Below are positions 7,427 to 17,285 of a stretch of 64,000 bases of DNA, piece by piece (within the stretch, counting starts at the first letter, position 1; each line of letters opens with the position of its first letter). The notes under the pieces are model-generated. The model did no database searches, was not told where the DNA came from, and saw only the letters and a program-made list of their open reading frames with translations. The translations under genes were made by a program, and so were the position numbers. Source of the stretch: an uncultured bacterium. GTDB lineage: Bacteria; Armatimonadota; UBA5829. The stretch covers positions 124,001-188,000 of the forward strand of contig CALJES010000003.1 of assembly GCA_938074205.1 (NCBI GenBank), in the 5' to 3' direction.

Positions 7427-8152
7427 GTGAAAGTAGCTGTCGTAATCCCGGCAAGAATGGCGTCGACTCGTTTTCCTGGCAAGCCTTTGGTGGACATATG
7501 CGGCAAGCCGATGATTCAATGGGTCTACGAGAGGTCTTCTCAAGCCAAAGGCGTGTCCACAGTCGTGGTAGCTACGTGTGATACCGAAATAGCGGAGGTT
7601 GTTCGGCACTTTGGTGGCGAAGCGGTGATGACGTCAGATCGATGCCGGTCCGGAACTGACCGAGTGGCAGAAGCTGCCATAAGTCTCGATTCGGATATTG
7701 TTATAAACGTACAAGGGGATGAGCCCTTCATAGAACCGTCGTATATTGAGAAGTCGGTTGAGCCGCTCCTCACCGGCGAAGATATGATGACGAGCTTGAT
7801 GTTTCGGATCACCGAAGCGCAGGCTGAGGACCCAAACCTGGTAAAGGTCGTGGTTTCGCTCGACCGTCACGCTCTGTATTTTTCACGAGCACCGATTCCG
7901 CACATGCGCAACAAGGCTTCTGCAAAACTATACGGGCATATCGGACTGTATGCTTACAGGAAAGATTTCCTGTTGGAATTCGCCTCTTGGGAACCTACGC
8001 CTTTGGAGATTACCGAGTCCCTTGAGCAACTTCGTGTCCTGGAACACGGCGGCCGTATCAAAATGATTGAGGTCCACAGCAAGCCACTAGGAGTTGATAC
8101 TCCTTCAGATCTGGAACAAGCCAGAAGGCAGGCTGCAAAATTTTGCAGATAG
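7427..8152 (+). CDS. kdsB: 3-deoxy-manno-octulosonate cytidylyltransferase (CMP-Kdo synthetase)
   Basis: A 241-residue enzyme that activates Kdo with CTP for lipid A/LPS core assembly. The N-terminal nucleotide-binding loop IPARMASTRFPGKPL and the later INVQGDEPFI, SRAPIPH and GHIGLYAYRKDFL segments are diagnostic. Length is normal for the family. A GTG six bases earlier (7421) is also in frame, but neither start has a ribosome site, and promoter placement favours leaderless translation from 7427. It is followed by kdsA after 36 bases, so the pair makes Kdo-8-phosphate and CMP-Kdo. The organism therefore probably has an outer membrane with Kdo. Confidence 0.97.
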   Translation: MKVAVVIPARMASTRFPGKPLVDICGKPMIQWVYERSSQAKGVSTVVVATCDTEIAEVVRHFGGEAVMTSDRCRSGTDRVAEAAISLDSDIVINVQGDEPFIEPSYIEKSVEPLLTGEDMMTSLMFRITEAQAEDPNLVKVVVSLDRHALYFSRAPIPHMRNKASAKLYGHIGLYAYRKDFLLEFASWEPTPLEITESLEQLRVLEHGGRIKMIEVHSKPLGVDTPSDLEQARRQAAKFCR

Positions 8153-8188
8153 GCAAATCACGCTTTTGCTAAGGAGACATTAAAACCC

Positions 8189-9043
8189 ATGGCAATAGCT
8201 AGAGCAGGAAAAGTCGAGTTTGGCGAGGGCAAACCGCTGGCTCTGATAGCAGGTCCGTGCGTGATTGAGTCGCGGGATTTGTGCCTGGAGGTCGGTAGTG
8301 CAGTTTCGCAGATTGCTGAGCAGTATGGTATCCCTTACATATTTAAGTCTTCATTCGACAAGGCAAACAGAACGTCGGTGCAGTCCTTTCGAGGTCCTGG
8401 TCTCGATAAGGGGTTGGAAATCCTTGCTGAACTCAAGTCAAGGTTGCAGGTGCCTGTGCTAACAGATATTCACGAGGTGTGGCAAGTCAAACCCGCAAGT
8501 GAGGTGGTTGACATCCTTCAAATACCCGCCTTTCTTTGTCGTCAAACGGACCTGATCGTTGCGGCTGCTAAAACCGGTAGGTGCGTGAATATCAAGAAGG
8601 GTCAATTCCAGGCTCCTTGGGATATGAGAAACTCTGTTGAAAAGGCACGCAGTACCGGTAATGACAACGTGTGCGTGACGGAACGGGGAGTGTCGTTTGG
8701 TTATAACACATTAGTGGTCGATATGACTAGTTTGCCAATACTGCGCTCGTTGGGATGCGTAGTAGTTTTCGATGCAACGCATTCCGTCCAGAGGCCAGGA
8801 GGACTCGGACAATGTTCAGGCGGAGCCCGGGAGTTTATACCACATTTGGTACGGGCAGCGGTTGCAGTGGGAATTGATGCGTTGTTTATGGAAGTTCATC
8901 CGCAGCCTGATAAGGCTCTCTGCGACGCGGCAAGTATGCTCAGCCTGGCGGAATTGCCTAATGTATTGGCTGATGCGATTGCCATTCGCAAAGCGCTTGT
9001 GAGCAGTAGTGTAGGACAGAAGTCGTCGCTGCAAGAAGATTGA
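8189..9043 (+). CDS. kdsA: 3-deoxy-8-phosphooctulonate synthase (Kdo-8-P synthase), metal-dependent type
   Basis: A 284-residue TIM-barrel enzyme that condenses phosphoenolpyruvate with arabinose 5-phosphate. It starts at ATG 8189, 12 bases after AAGGAG. Recognisable segments are AGPCVIESRD, FKSSFDKANRTS, NIKKGQFQAPWDM and FDATHSVQRPGG. Cys24 in AGPC marks the metal-dependent subclass (as in Aquifex); the E. coli type has Asn there. The last 15 residues are polar and unconserved. It is co-directional with kdsB. The Kdo-8-P phosphatase and arabinose-5-P isomerase are not in the window. Confidence 0.97.
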   Translation: MAIARAGKVEFGEGKPLALIAGPCVIESRDLCLEVGSAVSQIAEQYGIPYIFKSSFDKANRTSVQSFRGPGLDKGLEILAELKSRLQVPVLTDIHEVWQVKPASEVVDILQIPAFLCRQTDLIVAAAKTGRCVNIKKGQFQAPWDMRNSVEKARSTGNDNVCVTERGVSFGYNTLVVDMTSLPILRSLGCVVVFDATHSVQRPGGLGQCSGGAREFIPHLVRAAVAVGIDALFMEVHPQPDKALCDAASMLSLAELPNVLADAIAIRKALVSSSVGQKSSLQED

Positions 9044-9117
9044 AGGCAATTGAAAGCTTGGCGGCTAATCACTATCAGGCAGATACAAAACTAAATAATT
9101 AGGTAAGGAGTATGGTA

Positions 9118-10110
9118 GTGGCTATGACCAAAATCATAGTGGGCATAATAGGAGTCGGCGGTATCTCGTACGGTCATATTAGGAATTTCCTAGCGTCACC
9201 TGATGCTGAGATCGTGGGTTTGGTCGACGTAGACCCCCAACGCCTTGAAAAAGCTGTTGAGAAAGTTCCTGAGTTACAGGGCGTACCCACTTACAGCGAC
9301 TACAAGGACATGATAAGCCGCGACGATATCGACGCCGTGCAAATCAACACTCCCCATACGCTACATTATCAACAGATAATGGACTCCCTGGATGCTGGTT
9401 TGCACGTGCTGACTGAGAAGCCAATGGTCTGCAGTACTAAGCACGCCCGCGACATCATCAAAAAACGCGACGAGAAAGGCAAGGTCGTAATGATTTCCTA
9501 CCAGCGCCATTTTCAGCCGCAGTACCGCTATATGAAGCGAGCTATCGAAAACGGCGAGATTGGTGATGTTACGTACTTATCTGCACTGCAGTGCCAGGGG
9601 TGGAAAAAGGGAACGGCAGGCACATGGCGCCAAATCCCGGAGCTTTCTGGTGGTGGACAACTCAATGACTCGGGAAGTCACTTGTTGGACATGGTTCTGT
9701 GGTTAACTGGTTTGACTGCCGAAAGCGTGTTTGCTTACATAGACAACTGCGGCACGCCGGTTGATATAAATTCAGCACTCTCTCTTAAGTTCACAAATGG
9801 TGCACAGGGAACCGTCAGCGTAGTCGGCGACTCGGCGTGCCGCTGGTACGAGGATTTTACCATATGGGGTACCAAAGGCGTGCTTTTCTACCGCAACGGT
9901 AAGCTTATTCACTGCAATGAAGCCGGGGAGATGATTGAACCGACTGATCTGCCTCCGGGAGGTAATCACGACCAAGGTTTTTGCGATGCTATTCTCGGTC
10001 GAGATAAGAACTGGGTGCCTGCAGAATGTGGCCTCAGGGTAATAGAACTTACAGAGGCTGCTTGGAAGTCGGCGCAGACAGGTAAACCGTGCGAAGTTGC
10101 CAACCTCTAG
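9118..10110 (+). CDS. Gfo/Idh/MocA family oxidoreductase
   Basis: A 330-residue enzyme of the sugar/inositol dehydrogenase family. The Rossmann loop GVGGIS lies near residue 12 and the EKP motif (TEKPMV) near 100. The C-terminal domain has QLNDSGSHLLDMVLWLTG, typical of members acting on glycosides. GTG 9118 is chosen because AAGGAG (9105-9110) is 7 bases away; the ATG at 9112 would leave only one base. It follows kdsA by 74 bases and is followed co-directionally by another family member, suggesting a two-step oxidation/reduction. The substrate is unknown. Confidence 0.92.
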   Translation: MAMTKIIVGIIGVGGISYGHIRNFLASPDAEIVGLVDVDPQRLEKAVEKVPELQGVPTYSDYKDMISRDDIDAVQINTPHTLHYQQIMDSLDAGLHVLTEKPMVCSTKHARDIIKKRDEKGKVVMISYQRHFQPQYRYMKRAIENGEIGDVTYLSALQCQGWKKGTAGTWRQIPELSGGGQLNDSGSHLLDMVLWLTGLTAESVFAYIDNCGTPVDINSALSLKFTNGAQGTVSVVGDSACRWYEDFTIWGTKGVLFYRNGKLIHCNEAGEMIEPTDLPPGGNHDQGFCDAILGRDKNWVPAECGLRVIELTEAAWKSAQTGKPCEVANL

Positions 10111-10211
10111 TTGATTTTGGACGGAAAAGGTTTCTTTGAATGTAACCAGTGTAACCTGCTGAATGGGTGTCGTATGTCTGCTGCGACAGGTTTCGTCTTA
10201 GGAGATCAGTG

Positions 10212-11180
10212 ATGCCAGTGAGAGTTGGATTCGTTGGGGCAGGTGGGATAGCAAATGCACATATGAATGCCCTCCAGGTCATCGAGGACGTGCAGATTAC
10301 TTGCGTATGCGATGTAAATAGGGAGAGAGCTGAATCAGCAGCAGCCCGATTCGTTGCAAAGGCGTATACAGACTATCGCGAAATGCTGGAATCTGAGAAA
10401 CTTGACGCCCTTTACGTTTGCGTGCCTCCATACGCTCACGAAGAGCAGGAATTGCTTGCTGCTCAGAAGGGTATTCACCTATTTGTCGAGAAGCCCGTGG
10501 CACTAACGTTGGAGAAAGCGCGACAGATAAACAAGGCAATTGACGAAAGCGGGATCGTGGCAGCTGTCGGATACCACTGGAGGTATCAGTCGAACACCGA
10601 TCGTGCGCGGGAGATCTTGGCGGCTCGGCAAATCGGCATGGTATTGGGTTATTGGATGGGCGGATTTCCGGGAGTTTATTGGTGGCGACGGATTGAACGA
10701 TCCGGCGGACAGATGGTTGAACAGACAACCCACATATTCGATTTGGCGCGGTATCTTTGCGGCGATATAGTTGAGGTCTACGCTGCTTACGCGAATAGGG
10801 ATTCGAATGACATCCCTGATTTCAACATTTATGACGTTGGGACAGCTACAGTGAAATTTGCTAGCGGAGCAGTTGGTTCGATGTCCAATACGTGTCTGCT
10901 CGGCGTTCCGTATACTGTCGGACTGCACGTTGTGGCACGAGATCTGGTTGTGGAGATTCACGGAGATCTCAAGGTTATTCAGCCCGGATATACTCAAGTA
11001 TTTACAGGCGGCGTAAACGCTATGCATGAGGAGAACCGTGCTTTCATTAGAGCCATAAAAACCGGCGACCGCAGCGGCATTAGGTCGACATACAAAGATG
11101 CTGTTAAGACCTTGGCAGTTACGCTCGCTTGCAACGAATCTGCCACTATTGGCAAACCAGTTGCGGTATCGGAGTGCTAA
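10212..11180 (+). CDS. Gfo/Idh/MocA family oxidoreductase
   Basis: A 322-residue family member with GAGGIA near residue 9 and VEKPVAL near 93. The C-terminal domain keeps GGQMVEQTTHIFDLARYL. ATG 10212 follows AGGAG with a spacing of 7 bases; the frame is open further upstream to 10167 but without homology. It is clearly diverged from the 9118 gene, so the two are not a recent duplication. Adjacent same-strand pairs of this family often act in sequence on one substrate, which is only inferred here. Confidence 0.92.
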   Translation: MPVRVGFVGAGGIANAHMNALQVIEDVQITCVCDVNRERAESAAARFVAKAYTDYREMLESEKLDALYVCVPPYAHEEQELLAAQKGIHLFVEKPVALTLEKARQINKAIDESGIVAAVGYHWRYQSNTDRAREILAARQIGMVLGYWMGGFPGVYWWRRIERSGGQMVEQTTHIFDLARYLCGDIVEVYAAYANRDSNDIPDFNIYDVGTATVKFASGAVGSMSNTCLLGVPYTVGLHVVARDLVVEIHGDLKVIQPGYTQVFTGGVNAMHEENRAFIRAIKTGDRSGIRSTYKDAVKTLAVTLACNESATIGKPVAVSEC

Positions 11181-11221
11181 GCACTGTACGTTCCGCCTAA
11201 ACGTAGTTGATTCCGGTTCCG

Positions 11222-11518
11222 ATGGGAATGGCTGAAAACGAAAAGCGACTGGTTGCCATTGTTCAAGGTAGAGTTCAGGGTGTCGGCTTCCGATACTTCG
11301 TGCTCGACAGGGCTCGAGAACTGCATCTAAAGGGGATAGTTCGCAACCTGCGTAACGGCGACGTGGAAGTGATTGCGGAGGGGCCACAGGGTAGTTTAGA
11401 AGCGCTGCTAGCAGTGCTCAAAGTTGGACCTCCTGCCGCACGCGTAGACAATGTTCACGCTGCTTGGCTTCCTGCTAGTGGGGAATACTCTACATTCTCC
11501 ATAGCTGCCACTCGGTAG
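11222..11518 (+). CDS. acyP: Acylphosphatase
   Basis: A small cytoplasmic enzyme of about 98 residues that hydrolyses acyl phosphates. The phosphate-binding loop GRVQGVGFRYF carries the catalytic Arg, and the KGIVRNLRNGDVEV segment carries the catalytic Asn and the typical GxVxNxxxGxVE pattern. Start choice is uncertain: ATG 11222 and ATG 11228 are in frame and neither has a clear ribosome site; an upstream TTG at 11207 is less likely. It follows the oxidoreductase by 41 bases and may be co-transcribed. Confidence 0.95.
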   Translation: MGMAENEKRLVAIVQGRVQGVGFRYFVLDRARELHLKGIVRNLRNGDVEVIAEGPQGSLEALLAVLKVGPPAARVDNVHAAWLPASGEYSTFSIAATR

Positions 11519-11679
11519 TCCAACTTCTTCAGCCTGGAGTCTTGCGGCTCAACTGCAAATCTTCAAAAATTTTAGCGCAACCCCGAAACAATTTACCGAG
11601 CTAAGTAGTCTATATGTTTGGCAACCGCACAAAGGCAGCTAATTGCTTAACTAGATAAACTATTGCTATTCGCAAACAA

Positions 11680-12183
11680 ATGCCACACAAAGCACAGCCA
11701 TCGTCCGAACATGTTCTTCAGTGTGCAGAGAATGTGATGGAGACTTTGCACCTTATGGTGCGCATAGTTGGCCGCGAGGTACGAAGGGAATATCCACCGT
11801 CTCTGCCAGAACACCAGTTCCGGACGCTCATAGTAATCAGACATCAAGATCGAGCCTCGCTGTCAAGCGTTGCGGAACACTTGGGTACAAGTCTTCCGGC
11901 AGTTTCCAAAGTTGTCGATCAGCTTGTGGATCTTGGATATGTCCGTCGCGAAACGGCACCTGAAGACCGCCGCAAGTCGATTCTGTCGCTGACTGATGCT
12001 GGTGAAGCAGTTGTTGAGATAGCCAAATCCCAGATGCACAGCAAGCTGGCGGAGAGGCTTTCACATCTCACCGGTTATGAGTGCGCAGTGTTAGACTTGG
12101 CAATGAATATTTTGCGATCGGCGTTGGTAAGCAAGTCACGTGTAGAACGTGTAGAACCGGACAGTCAAGAGGACGGAAAATGA
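11680..12183 (+). CDS. MarR family transcriptional regulator
   Basis: A 167-residue winged-helix repressor. The recognition helix region SSVAEHLGTSLPAVSKVVDQL and the wing VRRETAPEDRRKSILSLTDAG are characteristic (residues about 60-110). Its last codons overlap the TolC-like gene by 4 bases (ATGA), so it is the first gene of the efflux operon and probably its ligand-responsive regulator. There is no ribosome site before ATG 11680. A TTGCTT box and a CTATTC box 17 bases apart would put transcription start at the ATG itself, so translation may be leaderless. Confidence 0.93.
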   Translation: MPHKAQPSSEHVLQCAENVMETLHLMVRIVGREVRREYPPSLPEHQFRTLIVIRHQDRASLSSVAEHLGTSLPAVSKVVDQLVDLGYVRRETAPEDRRKSILSLTDAGEAVVEIAKSQMHSKLAERLSHLTGYECAVLDLAMNILRSALVSKSRVERVEPDSQEDGK

Positions 12184-13469
12184 CCAGAGAGATTAGAGTA
12201 GTTGTATTCCTGCTTTTAACTTTTTGCTTGGCTGCACAGTGCTCAGAAGTTGAGCAAAGCAAACCCCCCAAGCCGTGGTCACTTGACGACTGTATAAAGG
12301 CGGCTCTTGAGAACCAGGTTGATTTGCAGATTGCTCTAAACCAGGTTGTCCGCGCGCGGGCTCAATACTCGAAAGCACGCAGCAGTTATTTTCCGCAGGT
12401 AAGGGTGGAAAATATCGCATTCACCGGTGGAAACACGGAAGGTGTTCTCAATCAGACGACTACTGGTACCGCTGTGTCTGTCCAGCAAAACCTGTTCGAC
12501 GGAGGATTAAGGGAAGCTAGCATAGCAATTGCCAGCAACAATCTAAGAGCAAGCGAGGCTCAGCGAAAGCGCTTTGAGCAGACCGTGGTGTACAATGTCA
12601 CTCGTGCTTACTTTGAACTCTTGCGTGCGAAGCGTCTGGCTGAGGTGGCCCAGAAGAATGTCGAGTATAACAAGGCACTGTTTAACCAGGTGCAGGATAT
12701 GGTCGACAAGGGAGAGGCGGCGGCCGTCGACCTATTGCCAGTCAAGGCACAGTTGGCAAACGCTAAACTGAATCTGCTGTCGGCCAAGAATCAGGTGCGA
12801 ACGGCAGCTATCGAGCTCCAGAATCAAATTGGGTTTGCACCTCGAGCGGATTTCGAGGTGGCTGAGCCTGCGGAGCCCATTGATTTCCAGTTGCAGTCTC
12901 TGGATTCATACGTGTCGCTGGCCCTTCGAGCACGGACAGACATTCAGCAGAGCATCGCAGTTTTACACGCAGCGTGCGCTCAGCGTACTTCCGCAAGAAT
13001 TGTGCTATACCCCAGACCTTTTGTCACGGCCGAATACCAGCGTCGGGTGTCGGGCGGCTACACGAACAGTGCCTCGCAGATAATCGGGGGTTTTGTTTTA
13101 GATTTGTTCGACGGCGGTGCGAACCGGGCAGCTTACCGAGAAGCCGAGGCAGTGTTTAACAACGCGCAACTTGAGGCTGCACAGATCGAAAGAGATATTA
13201 GAGCTGAGGTAGAGGAGGCTTATCTCAACCTGACCAGCGCAAGGGAGCGGCTTACAGCAAGCGCTGTTAGTCTTGAGGCTGCTGTCGAAAACTATGAGGC
13301 GCAGAAAGAAAGATACGCGCAGGGTTCGGGTACTACGCTCGATATGTTGAATGCAGAGGTGCAACTTGTTACAGCTCAGGCCGGTCAGGTCGAGGCTCAA
13401 TACGATTACTATGTGGCGATAGCGCAGATAAAGTACGCGACAGGCACGATCTGGGGAGGGACAAAATGA
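12180..13469 (+). CDS. TolC-family outer membrane efflux protein
   Basis: A 429-residue outer-membrane channel subunit. Residues 1-20 are a signal peptide (REIRVVVFLLLTFCLAAQ); the Cys that follows does not sit in a proper lipobox. The mature part shows the duplicated OEP pattern of long amphipathic helices (SLDDCIKAALENQVDLQIALNQ and a second copy near residue 250, DSYVSLALRARTDIQQ). It overlaps marR and the adaptor gene by 4 bases each (ATGA), indicating translational coupling. It should form the exit duct for the pump encoded downstream. Confidence 0.94.
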   Translation: MTREIRVVVFLLLTFCLAAQCSEVEQSKPPKPWSLDDCIKAALENQVDLQIALNQVVRARAQYSKARSSYFPQVRVENIAFTGGNTEGVLNQTTTGTAVSVQQNLFDGGLREASIAIASNNLRASEAQRKRFEQTVVYNVTRAYFELLRAKRLAEVAQKNVEYNKALFNQVQDMVDKGEAAAVDLLPVKAQLANAKLNLLSAKNQVRTAAIELQNQIGFAPRADFEVAEPAEPIDFQLQSLDSYVSLALRARTDIQQSIAVLHAACAQRTSARIVLYPRPFVTAEYQRRVSGGYTNSASQIIGGFVLDLFDGGANRAAYREAEAVFNNAQLEAAQIERDIRAEVEEAYLNLTSARERLTASAVSLEAAVENYEAQKERYAQGSGTTLDMLNAEVQLVTAQAGQVEAQYDYYVAIAQIKYATGTIWGGTK

Positions 13470-15163
13470 GAACTGACAAGACGCGGTTGCGCAAATACGC
13501 GGCAATTGCGGTTGTCTTGGTGATAATAGCTGCGGCGGTTGGGTTAGCCAAGAGAAACGGAGGCGCAAAGCCTATCATCCGCACGGACGTCGTAAGACGC
13601 GGTACAGTGACGGTTAGCGTTTCTGCCAACGGCGTTCTGCAGCCTTTGACAACCGTTGAAGTAAGGTCGAACGTGGGAGGTCAGGTTGTAGAACTGACCG
13701 TGGAAGAAGGCGACTACGTGAGAGCTGGTCAGCTGATTGCTCGCATTGACCCTTCGGATTCAATAACGCAACTTAGGCAGGCTCAAGCAGATCTCGCAAG
13801 TGCGCGTGCCCAAGTTGAACAAGCAATGCAAGGCTCCAGCATGCAGGTACTTCAGACGTCAGCAAGCATTGAGAGTGCTGAGCACGCGCTTGCCGTAAGT
13901 AAACAGCGCCTTGCTCAAGCAGAGCAGGAGGCGAGGATACAGCCCAGACTTACTGCCGAGGCGATTAAACAGGCACGAAGCGTGCTTGAGGCAGCTAAAG
14001 CGAACTACGAGCAGGTGAAGGCCGCGTTAGTGCCGCAAAAAATAGCTGTTGCAAAAGCAGCTTATGATCAAGCTCGAGCTGCATTTGAACAAGCTGAAAA
14101 AGAGCTGAAACGTAAGAAGGCCCTTCTCGAACGAGGATTCGTTGCTCAGAGCCAGGTGGATGCGGCGGAGGAGCAGTTTGCTGTTGCCAAAGCGCAATTA
14201 GCCAGCACCCAAAGCAAACTCGACACCGTTAGGCAGGAAGCTGAGCAGGATGTCAGATCAGCCGAAGCAAAGGTTGATCAAGCGAAGGCTGCCTACGAGG
14301 CGGCACTCGCAAATCAGTTCCAAGATACCATAAAGCAGCAAGAGCTAGAGGCGGCACGGACAGCTGTCAGACAGGCAATGGCAGCGCTAAAGGCGGCGAA
14401 GGCTAACTCATATCAGAACAAGATCAAGAGGGAAGATATTCTCCGCGCACGGGCTCAACTGGCTCGAGCTGAGGCTGCTGTAAAGAATGCGAAGACCCAA
14501 CTTGGATACTGCACCATAACTGCGCCGCGCAGCGGAGTGATTGTCAAAAAATATGTTGAGGAAGGTTCCATCGTCACCGCAGGACGTTCGGCATTCGGCG
14601 GTGGTACAGGTGCAGGTATTACAATTGCGGAAATCGCTGATGTTAGTCGAATGCGGGTGCTTGTTGACGTTGATGAAACCGACATAGCTCGTATTCGACT
14701 GGGTCAAGACGTAGATGTTACGTGTGATGCATTCCCTGGGGAACGGTTTAAAGGGAAGGTGATCAAGATTGCTCCGCAGGCTGCGGTTGAGCAGAACGTT
14801 ACCACGATACCGGTCACAGTGGAGCTCGAACGTGCTGACCGCAGGCTGAAGCCAGAGATGAATGCAACCTGTGAATTCATTATTATGCGTAAGAGCAACG
14901 TATTGTATGTGCCGAATGAAGCGATCAAGGAGACCGATCGAGGTACATTTGTAACAGTCTTGAAGAATGGAGACCAGGTCGAGCGCCGAGTGCGAACCGG
15001 TGCGGTTGGCACCGACTACACGGAGATTCTAGGTGGATTAACTGAGGGTGAGAAAGTTGTTACAGCAGTTATTGAGCCGGTGACTCCTGCAACCGCTGGT
15101 CAGACGAGTCCAGTACCGGGTGGAGGTCGAGGCATGCGCGGCGGTCCTCTGAGGCCGTTCTAG
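13466..15163 (+). CDS. HlyD/MacA-family periplasmic adaptor with very long coiled coil
   Basis: A 565-residue membrane-fusion protein: a short N-terminal membrane anchor ([18 protein letters not shown], residues about 12-29), a split biotinyl-lipoyl domain ([21 protein letters not shown] and [18 protein letters not shown]), then a beta-barrel and proximal domain ending in a Gly-rich tail. Between the lipoyl halves, residues about 100-345 are an Ala/Gln/Glu-rich helical hairpin, well over twice the usual MacA length. It overlaps the TolC-like gene by 4 bases. It should bridge the MacB-type transporter and TolC across the periplasm. Confidence 0.95.
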   Translation: MRTDKTRLRKYAAIAVVLVIIAAAVGLAKRNGGAKPIIRTDVVRRGTVTVSVSANGVLQPLTTVEVRSNVGGQVVELTVEEGDYVRAGQLIARIDPSDSITQLRQAQADLASARAQVEQAMQGSSMQVLQTSASIESAEHALAVSKQRLAQAEQEARIQPRLTAEAIKQARSVLEAAKANYEQVKAALVPQKIAVAKAAYDQARAAFEQAEKELKRKKALLERGFVAQSQVDAAEEQFAVAKAQLASTQSKLDTVRQEAEQDVRSAEAKVDQAKAAYEAALANQFQDTIKQQELEAARTAVRQAMAALKAAKANSYQNKIKREDILRARAQLARAEAAVKNAKTQLGYCTITAPRSGVIVKKYVEEGSIVTAGRSAFGGGTGAGITIAEIADVSRMRVLVDVDETDIARIRLGQDVDVTCDAFPGERFKGKVIKIAPQAAVEQNVTTIPVTVELERADRRLKPEMNATCEFIIMRKSNVLYVPNEAIKETDRGTFVTVLKNGDQVERRVRTGAVGTDYTEILGGLTEGEKVVTAVIEPVTPATAGQTSPVPGGGRGMRGGPLRPF

Positions 15164-15186
15164 CTTGCAGTGACGCTCGATTAGAA

Positions 15187-15927
15187 ATGAACAATGCAAT
15201 GATACAAGTGAAAAATGTTCACAAGGTGTATTATCTTGGAAGTGTGTCTGTCCACGCCCTCAAAGGGGTGTCACTCGAGGTCGAGCGAGGCGAGTTCGTC
15301 GCGATTATGGGACCTTCCGGTTCCGGCAAATCGACGTTTATGAACATCTTGGGATGCTTAGACAAGCCAACCGAGGGATCTTATGTGTTGGATGGCAAGG
15401 AAGTTGCCGGGTTGGATGACGACGAACTCGCTGCCATTCGAAATCGCAAGATTGGATTTGTGTTCCAAACATTCAACTTAATCCCGCGTCGACCGGCATT
15501 GCGCCAAGTTATGTTGCCGCTGATATATGATCCTGATGCGACGGATATAGAGCAGAGAGCAAGGACTGCATTACAGAGAGTCGGAATGACACACAGGATG
15601 TACCACCGGCCCAATGAGCTCTCCGGCGGTCAACAACAGCGCGTGGCGATCGCCCGCGCATTGATTAACAATCCCTCGCTTATACTCGGAGATGAGCCCA
15701 CGGGCAATCTTGACTCTCACTCCAGCGAAGAGATAATGGCCATCTTTCAGGATTTGCATGCGGAAGGCAAGACCATCGTAATTGTGACGCACGAGGAAGA
15801 CATTGCAAAACACGCGGAGCGGATAGTGCGCTTCCGCGACGGTCATATTGTATCCGATGAGCCGGTCAAAGATCGTCGGTTCGCGCGCGAGGTACTACCA
15901 ACCTTGCCGATGGAGGAAGACGAGTGA
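15187..15927 (+). CDS. MacB/LolD-type ABC transporter ATP-binding protein
   Basis: A 246-residue ATPase. Walker A is GPSGSGKST near residue 41, the Q-loop is [11 protein letters not shown], the signature is [15 protein letters not shown] near 144 and Walker B is [14 protein letters not shown]. The LNP-like FNLIPR and the [12 protein letters not shown] switch are typical of the MacB/LolD/FtsE branch. ATG 15187 is followed by a second Met at 15199. It overlaps the permease gene by 4 bases (GTGA). Together with the permease it powers the tripartite system; in many species these two are fused as MacB. Confidence 0.96.
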   Translation: MNNAMIQVKNVHKVYYLGSVSVHALKGVSLEVERGEFVAIMGPSGSGKSTFMNILGCLDKPTEGSYVLDGKEVAGLDDDELAAIRNRKIGFVFQTFNLIPRRPALRQVMLPLIYDPDATDIEQRARTALQRVGMTHRMYHRPNELSGGQQQRVAIARALINNPSLILGDEPTGNLDSHSSEEIMAIFQDLHAEGKTIVIVTHEEDIAKHAERIVRFRDGHIVSDEPVKDRRFAREVLPTLPMEEDE

Positions 15928-17138
15928 ATCTTCGAGAGAGCATAGCAGTAGCACTCGAGGGACTTGCTGCTAACAAGATGCGTTCGGCGCTTACTATGCT
16001 CGGCGTTATTATTGGCGTTGCGGCAGTCATAACGATGCTTGCAATAGCGCAAGGTGCCCGCGAGCGGATGATGGCTCAGATTCAGCAGATGGGAACAAAT
16101 CTGCTCACTGTTTTCTCAGGACAGACGCGGCGGGGCGCAGTATTGGGCGGTTTCGGCAGCCTCGAGTCTCTTACACTCGATGATGCAGAAGCGATCCTAG
16201 AAAAGTGTCTGTCAGCGGCCAAAGTTGCTGCAGAGACGCGCGGTATGGCCCAAGTCAAATATCGAAATCGCAACACGAATTGCACTATAACCGGCGTTAC
16301 AGAAGATTATGCGGACGTCCGCAATTTCAAAATCTGGCAGGGTGTCTTCATAAAGGAAAGCGACGTTAAGTCGGCTCGCAAGGTTGCAGTAATAGGACCA
16401 ACCACAGCTCAGAATCTGTTTGGAAGCATGTCTCCCGTCGGCAAGGATATAAGCATTCGCGGTATGAGGTTCAAGATAATCGGCGTTACGGTGCCTAAGG
16501 GAGCAACGGGATTTATGGATCCAGACGACCAGATCTTCGTCCCAATCACAACAGCGATGCGCCGGCTATTCGGCTTACAGTATGTGCGCAACATAAGCGT
16601 TCAAGCGAAGAGCATGGCTCTCATGAATCAGGCATATAATGAGGTGGCTGAACTTCTCCGGAAGCGCCACCGGATCCCTGAGGGTGGAGACGACGACTTC
16701 ATCATACGCAACCAGGCAGAGATCATTGGAATGGCTAGCGAAACATCTCGGGTGTTTACGCTGTTGCTGGCCAGCATAGCAAGCGTGTCGTTGCTCGTCG
16801 GCGGAATCGGTATCATGAACATCATGCTTGTTTCGGTCACCGAGAGAACTCGCGAGATTGGCATACGTATGGCCGTGGGCGCGCGTCGTCGAGATATTCA
16901 GTGGCAGTTTCTTGTGGAAGCACTGGTACTGTCGTTAACCGGCGGTTTTATCGGCATCGTGTTGGGCATTATTCTCTCAGAAGTGATAGGTAACGTATCC
17001 CAGTGGAACCCGACGGTTTCATTTGGTGCGATTGCCTTGTCTTTCGGATTTGCGGCAATAGTAGGTGCATTCTTCGGTTACTACCCGGCAAGGATGGCTT
17101 CACAGCTTAGCCCCATCGACGCGTTAAGGTACGAGTAA
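15924..17138 (+). CDS. MacB-type ABC transporter permease (MacB_PCD + FtsX domains)
   Basis: A 404-residue membrane protein starting at GTG 15924 with GGAGG about 9 bases upstream. One N-terminal membrane helix ([20 protein letters not shown]) is followed by a periplasmic MacB_PCD domain (residues about 45-245) and three C-terminal helices of the FtsX fold, including [20 protein letters not shown] with the conserved coupling segment. Four membrane spans is the MacB topology. Last gene of the marR-tolC-hlyD-ABC operon; it converges with the secreted VCBS protein. The substrate (antibiotic, peptide or lipid) is not predictable. Confidence 0.95.
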   Translation: MNLRESIAVALEGLAANKMRSALTMLGVIIGVAAVITMLAIAQGARERMMAQIQQMGTNLLTVFSGQTRRGAVLGGFGSLESLTLDDAEAILEKCLSAAKVAAETRGMAQVKYRNRNTNCTITGVTEDYADVRNFKIWQGVFIKESDVKSARKVAVIGPTTAQNLFGSMSPVGKDISIRGMRFKIIGVTVPKGATGFMDPDDQIFVPITTAMRRLFGLQYVRNISVQAKSMALMNQAYNEVAELLRKRHRIPEGGDDDFIIRNQAEIIGMASETSRVFTLLLASIASVSLLVGGIGIMNIMLVSVTERTREIGIRMAVGARRRDIQWQFLVEALVLSLTGGFIGIVLGIILSEVIGNVSQWNPTVSFGAIALSFGFAAIVGAFFGYYPARMASQLSPIDALRYE

Positions 17139-17285
17139 CGTGGTAGTTGCACTGCAGTTAGCACATTGTGTTGTCTGCTGTAATCTCGTTGTCGAATAGA
17201 ATGCGTGAGTTCTCCATATGTTTCGTTGGTGCGCCTGCTGTCTAAGTTCTGATAGGTTCGTCGTTAGCCTCGCGAGCTGGTACAC

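Noticed and set aside
10503-11387. A 294-codon open frame antisense to the oxidoreductase gene at 10212-11180
   Set aside because: It is fully opposite a clear Gfo/Idh/MocA gene, has no recognisable domain and an amino-acid mix typical of antisense frames.
13760-14500. Tandem DNA repeat within the adaptor gene
   Set aside because: The periodic Ala/Gln/Lys codons reflect coiled-coil heptads in the protein, not a DNA repeat array.
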